A stretch of DNA of 64,000 nucleotides from Paracoccaceae bacterium. Lineage in GTDB: Bacteria > Pseudomonadota > Alphaproteobacteria > Rhodobacterales > Rhodobacteraceae. The notes under the pieces were generated by a model that was not told the origin of the DNA, did no database searches, and saw nothing but the letters and a program-made list of their open reading frames with translations. The stretch covers positions 62,001 to 126,000 of the forward strand of contig JANSXY010000004.1 in the NCBI GenBank assembly GCA_024742695.1, read 5' to 3'. Below, piece after piece: positions 62,012-64,000 of this stretch (positions within the stretch are counted from its first letter, which is position 1; each line of letters opens with the position of its first letter). Both the position numbers and the translations under genes were made by a program.

Positions 62012-62442
62012 GCCAGCAGCGTCGCCATCCGCCGGAGCGCCGCCTGGTAGCCCTCGGTGCCGAGACCGGCGATCACACCATCGGCGCGGAGGCTCACGTA
62101 GGAATGGTGGCGAAAGCTCTCGCGCTTGTGGATGTTCGAGATATGCACCTCGATCACCGGGCCGTCGAAGGCGTTCAGCGCATCGAGGATCGCGATCGAG
62201 GTATGGCTGTAGGCGCCGGGGTTGATGACGATTCCCTGCGCCTCGCTGCGGGCGCGGTGGATCATCTCGACGATCTCGCCCTCGTGGTTGGACTGCGCGT
62301 GTTCCACCGTCAGGCCCAGCGTCTCGCCCAGCGCGCGGCAGGCGGCGGCGACATCGTCGAGGGTTTCGCGGCCGTAGATCTCCGGCTGGCGATGTCCCAG
62401 CAGGTTCAGGTTCGGACCGTTCAGAATCAGGATCGTCGTCAT
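62008..62442 (-). CDS. aroQ: type II 3-dehydroquinate dehydratase
   Basis: A 144-residue shikimate-pathway enzyme. It has [20 protein letters not shown] near 5-24 (with the catalytic Tyr), [18 protein letters not shown] near 72-89 and [20 protein letters not shown] near 96-115. Full length. The ATG at 62442 begins the family sequence. It converges on copA and shares the CTAG stop. Confidence 0.96.
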
Positions 62443-62532
62443 CGCGTCGTGGCCTTTCCGGGGCTCGGCATCGGTGCCCCGGCCAGTCCTAGCCGCGCCG
62501 GCCCGTCCGGGCAAGCGGCGCGCGCGGGACGT

Positions 62533-62937
62533 TCAGTTCCGCCGTGTCGCGCGGTACAGCGCCAGGGTCCGCCGCGCGAGCTCGGCCAACCCGTCGGCCT
62601 CGCAGGCGGGATCGTCCGCCACCGCCTCGGCGATCGCGAGCGCGATCTCCAGCGTGCCGCCATAGTGCCTCAGGCCGGCGGCATAGGCCTGCCCGCGCGC
62701 GATATCCGACATCAGCGTGACCCCGCATATCCGCGTGGCACGCTCCGGCCCGTGCGAGTTCAGCGTTTCCAGGAACAACGCGTCATGATCGGCGACGAAG
62801 ATCCCGCAGGTCTCGGGCTCAAGCCCGGTAATCTCGTGCACGATGCTCGCGCATTGGCCGAGAAGCATGATCCTGTCGTTCGGCATATAGGACATGGGCG
62901 TTACGATCAGTTGTTTCGAAAAAAGTAACGACGTCAT
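62533..62937 (-). CDS. hypothetical protein
   Basis: A 134-residue protein with no family I recognise. The likely core is LGQCASIVHEITGLEPETCG near 26-45, then FVADHDALFLETLNSHGPERATRICGVTLMSDIARG and an Ala-rich end. No signal peptide or membrane segment. The first ATG at 62937 has a Shine-Dalgarno-like AAAGGG too close (one base), so ATG 62895 or 62886 may be the true start. The region upstream is AT-richer than neighbours and holds a palindrome shared with the pilin gene. Confidence is moderate because of its start and lack of relatives. Confidence 0.6.
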   Translation of the reverse strand: MTSLLFSKQLIVTPMSYMPNDRIMLLGQCASIVHEITGLEPETCGIFVADHDALFLETLNSHGPERATRICGVTLMSDIARGQAYAAGLRHYGGTLEIALAIAEAVADDPACEADGLAELARRTLALYRATRRN

Positions 62938-62970
62938 GCCCTTTCGTTCAACCCATTGAAACTCCTATAT

Positions 62971-62986
62971 ACCTATGCGTAGGGAT
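62971..62986. promoter_or_regulatory. palindrome upstream of unknown gene
   Basis: ACCTATGCGTAGGGAT (CCTA-N4-TAGG). It matches 14 of 16 bases of the palindrome at 17147-17162 and lies 34 bases before the first possible start of the gene 62533-62937. Confidence 0.4.
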
Positions 62987-63049
62987 ACAGTCGTTTGCGC
63001 TGAAAAACGGCCGCCGGGCCCTCTGGAGATCCGAAAGTCGGGCGCGGCG

Positions 63050-63523
63050 TTACTCTTCGGTCGTTGCCGGAAGTACGAGCGGCGCGCGAGACAGGGCGTT
63101 GCCGGCCGACGCGGCCTTTTCCAGGAGTTCCATCAGGCGGGCGCGCTCGCCCGCGTCGAGGCCGCCGAGGATGTCGTCCTGCAGGCCAGCCACCACGGGC
63201 GCGAGTTCCGTGACAAGCGCCGCGCCCGCCCCGGTCAGCTTCAGAACGCGCGAGCGGCGGTCGCGATCGTTGACGGCGCGCTCGACCAGCCCCTTGGATT
63301 CCAGCCGGTCCACGACGCCGCCGATGGTCACCCGGTCGTAGGCGATCAGCCCGGCCAGCGTGGCCTGGTCGATGCCGGGGTGATCGGCCAGCGTGGCCAG
63401 CGCGGCATATTGCACCGGCGTTACGTCATGGCCGCCGACGGCCATGCGATCCGCGAAGACCGAGGTGGAGATCTGGTGCAGGCGCCGGACAAGATGGCCC
63501 GGCATTCCGTGGATCGACGACAT
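63050..63523 (-). CDS. MarR family transcriptional regulator
   Basis: A 157-residue winged-helix regulator. LVRRLHQISTSVFADRMAVG near 11-30, VTPVQYAALATLADHPGIDQ near 35-54 with TLAGLIAYDRVTIGGVVDRL near 56-75 and DRDRRSRVLKLTGAGAALV near 86-104 form the MarR fold. I start at ATG 63523, with GGAAG nine bases upstream; upstream in-frame codons would overlap the promoter of the dioxygenase gene. It is divergent from a gentisate dioxygenase gene and likely represses it. Confidence 0.88.
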   Translation of the reverse strand: MSSIHGMPGHLVRRLHQISTSVFADRMAVGGHDVTPVQYAALATLADHPGIDQATLAGLIAYDRVTIGGVVDRLESKGLVERAVNDRDRRSRVLKLTGAGAALVTELAPVVAGLQDDILGGLDAGERARLMELLEKAASAGNALSRAPLVLPATTEE

Positions 63524-63575
63524 CTGCGGCGCTTCCAAGGCGAAGACGCGCCCATGTAGCGGCCCGCGCGGGTGG

Positions 63576-63605
63576 TTGACAAGGTGGATATGATAAGCAT
63601 ACTTA
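63576..63605 (+). promoter_or_regulatory. promoter with overlapping operator for gentisate dioxygenase
   Basis: TTGACA at 63576-63581, an 18-base spacer and TACTTA at 63600-63605. The -10 lies in the perfect inverted repeat TAAG-CATA-CTTA (63594-63605), suitable for repression by the divergent MarR protein. The gene starts 30 bases further on. Confidence 0.5.
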
Positions 63606-63635
63606 CCGTTATCCGGATCGGAGGAGGAGATCACC

Positions 63636-64000
63636 ATGTCGACTGCGCTGGGAACGCTGGAGGAACTGCCCGAGGATTACCGCGCGGCGATGGCCGAGGC
63701 CGGGGTTGCCCCGCTTTGGCCGATGATGCGCAACCTGCTGCCGCACGGCGCGCCGAAGCCGGTGACGGCCTCGGGGCACTGGTCCTACCCGGCGCTGCGG
63801 CCCTTGCTGTTGCGCGCCGGCGACCTCACGCCGGTGGAAAAGGCCGAACGCCGTGTGCTGGTGCTGTCCGATCCCGGCCGCGGCGCGGGGGCGATGCTGG
63901 CCACGCCGTCGATCTACGTCGGCATGCAGCTTCTGCTGCCGGGAGAGACCGCGCCCGCCCATGTCCACACGCCTTCGGCGGTGCGGATCGTGGTCGAGGG
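63636..64000 (+). CDS. gentisate 1,2-dioxygenase, N-terminal part (3' end outside window)
   Basis: The first 121 residues of a cupin-fold ring-cleavage dioxygenase, cut off by the window end. The family pattern is LPEDYRAAMAEAGVAPLWP near 10-28, HGAPKPVTASGHWSYPALRP near 37-56, and the cupin metal motif LLLPGETAPAHVHTPSAVRI near 99-118, with the two His that bind Fe(II). The ATG at 63636 has GGAGGAGGAG upstream. Close relatives include salicylate dioxygenases, so the substrate is probable, not certain. Other genes of the gentisate pathway should follow downstream. Confidence 0.88.
   Translation, partial: MSTALGTLEELPEDYRAAMAEAGVAPLWPMMRNLLPHGAPKPVTASGHWSYPALRPLLLRAGDLTPVEKAERRVLVLSDPGRGAGAMLATPSIYVGMQLLLPGETAPAHVHTPSAVRIVVE

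Overview
The window is about 64 kb of very GC-rich DNA, with G or C at nearly every third codon position. It looks like chromosomal core sequence from an alphaproteobacterium of the Rhodobacter/Paracoccus kind (Rhodobacterales). The main signs are a separate F1 operon atpHAGDC without the F0 genes, a GlcD-GlcE-GlcF glycolate oxidase, a TIGR01459 HAD phosphatase, YcgN, a Hint-domain protein, paired Hsp20 and DUF1150 genes, a Sat-CysC fusion and an Flp pilin. I cannot fix the genus. I see no rRNA, tRNA, CRISPR array, insertion sequence or phage gene. No stretch over 300 bases lacks a gene; the longest gaps are about 273 bases (before atpH) and 265 bases (before the YbjN gene).

Layout. 0-3.9 kb: the end of polA, a YdeI-like protein, a glycosyltransferase-like protein, and hyi with a DUF1285 gene. 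4-10.8 kb: a four-gene MoxR / DUF58 / DUF4159 / membrane-protein operon. 11-15.3 kb: glcD, glcE, a small membrane protein and glcF. 15.3-20.5 kb: a secreted trypsin-like protein, Hsp20, an Flp pilin, succinate-semialdehyde dehydrogenase, an arylformamidase-like hydrolase and an EamA transporter. 20.6-24.8 kb: clpA, gloB and a methyltransferase. 25-29.9 kb: atpHAGDC. 30-39.5 kb: small proteins, prs, a frameshifted isomerase gene, a hydrolase, threonine aldolase, ycgN, ribF, a MaoC hydratase, a HAD phosphatase, a Mn-type pyrophosphatase and a TraB/GumN protein. 39.5-41.7 kb: groESL behind a CIRCE operator. 41.8-46.7 kb: a transporter converging on a tightly overlapped purE-purK-nudix-gre-GNAT operon, then a second Hsp20 with DUF1150. 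46.9-54.1 kb: sat-cysC, trxB, an Lrp regulator, a Hint protein, and pgeF-midA-lgt. 54.2-62.4 kb: ubiK, ybjN, proC, csaA-like, a hydroxyacid dehydrogenase, tdk, glycerate kinase, a Cu+-ATPase and aroQ. 62.5-64 kb: an unknown protein and a MarR regulator divergent from a cut-off gentisate dioxygenase gene.

Functional themes. Two-carbon metabolism recurs: glycolate oxidase, hydroxypyruvate isomerase, glyoxylate/hydroxypyruvate reductase and glycerate 2-kinase could together take glycolate to phosphoglycerate. Proteostasis is also well represented (GroESL, two Hsp20s, ClpA). Both Hsp20 genes carry matching RpoH-like promoters with the same spacing.

Most interesting points: (1) a one-base frameshift at the end of the 2-hydroxychromene-2-carboxylate isomerase gene; (2) three successive 30-base palindromes between ppaC and the HAD gene; (3) a structured intergenic repeat found twice; (4) a 16-base palindrome shared (14/16) by the regions upstream of the Flp pilin and of an unknown gene; (5) three convergent gene pairs that share one CTAG as both stop codons; (6) a 33-codon frame translationally coupled to the Hint gene; (7) a small membrane protein embedded in the glycolate oxidase operon. 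None of these amounts to a proven new system.
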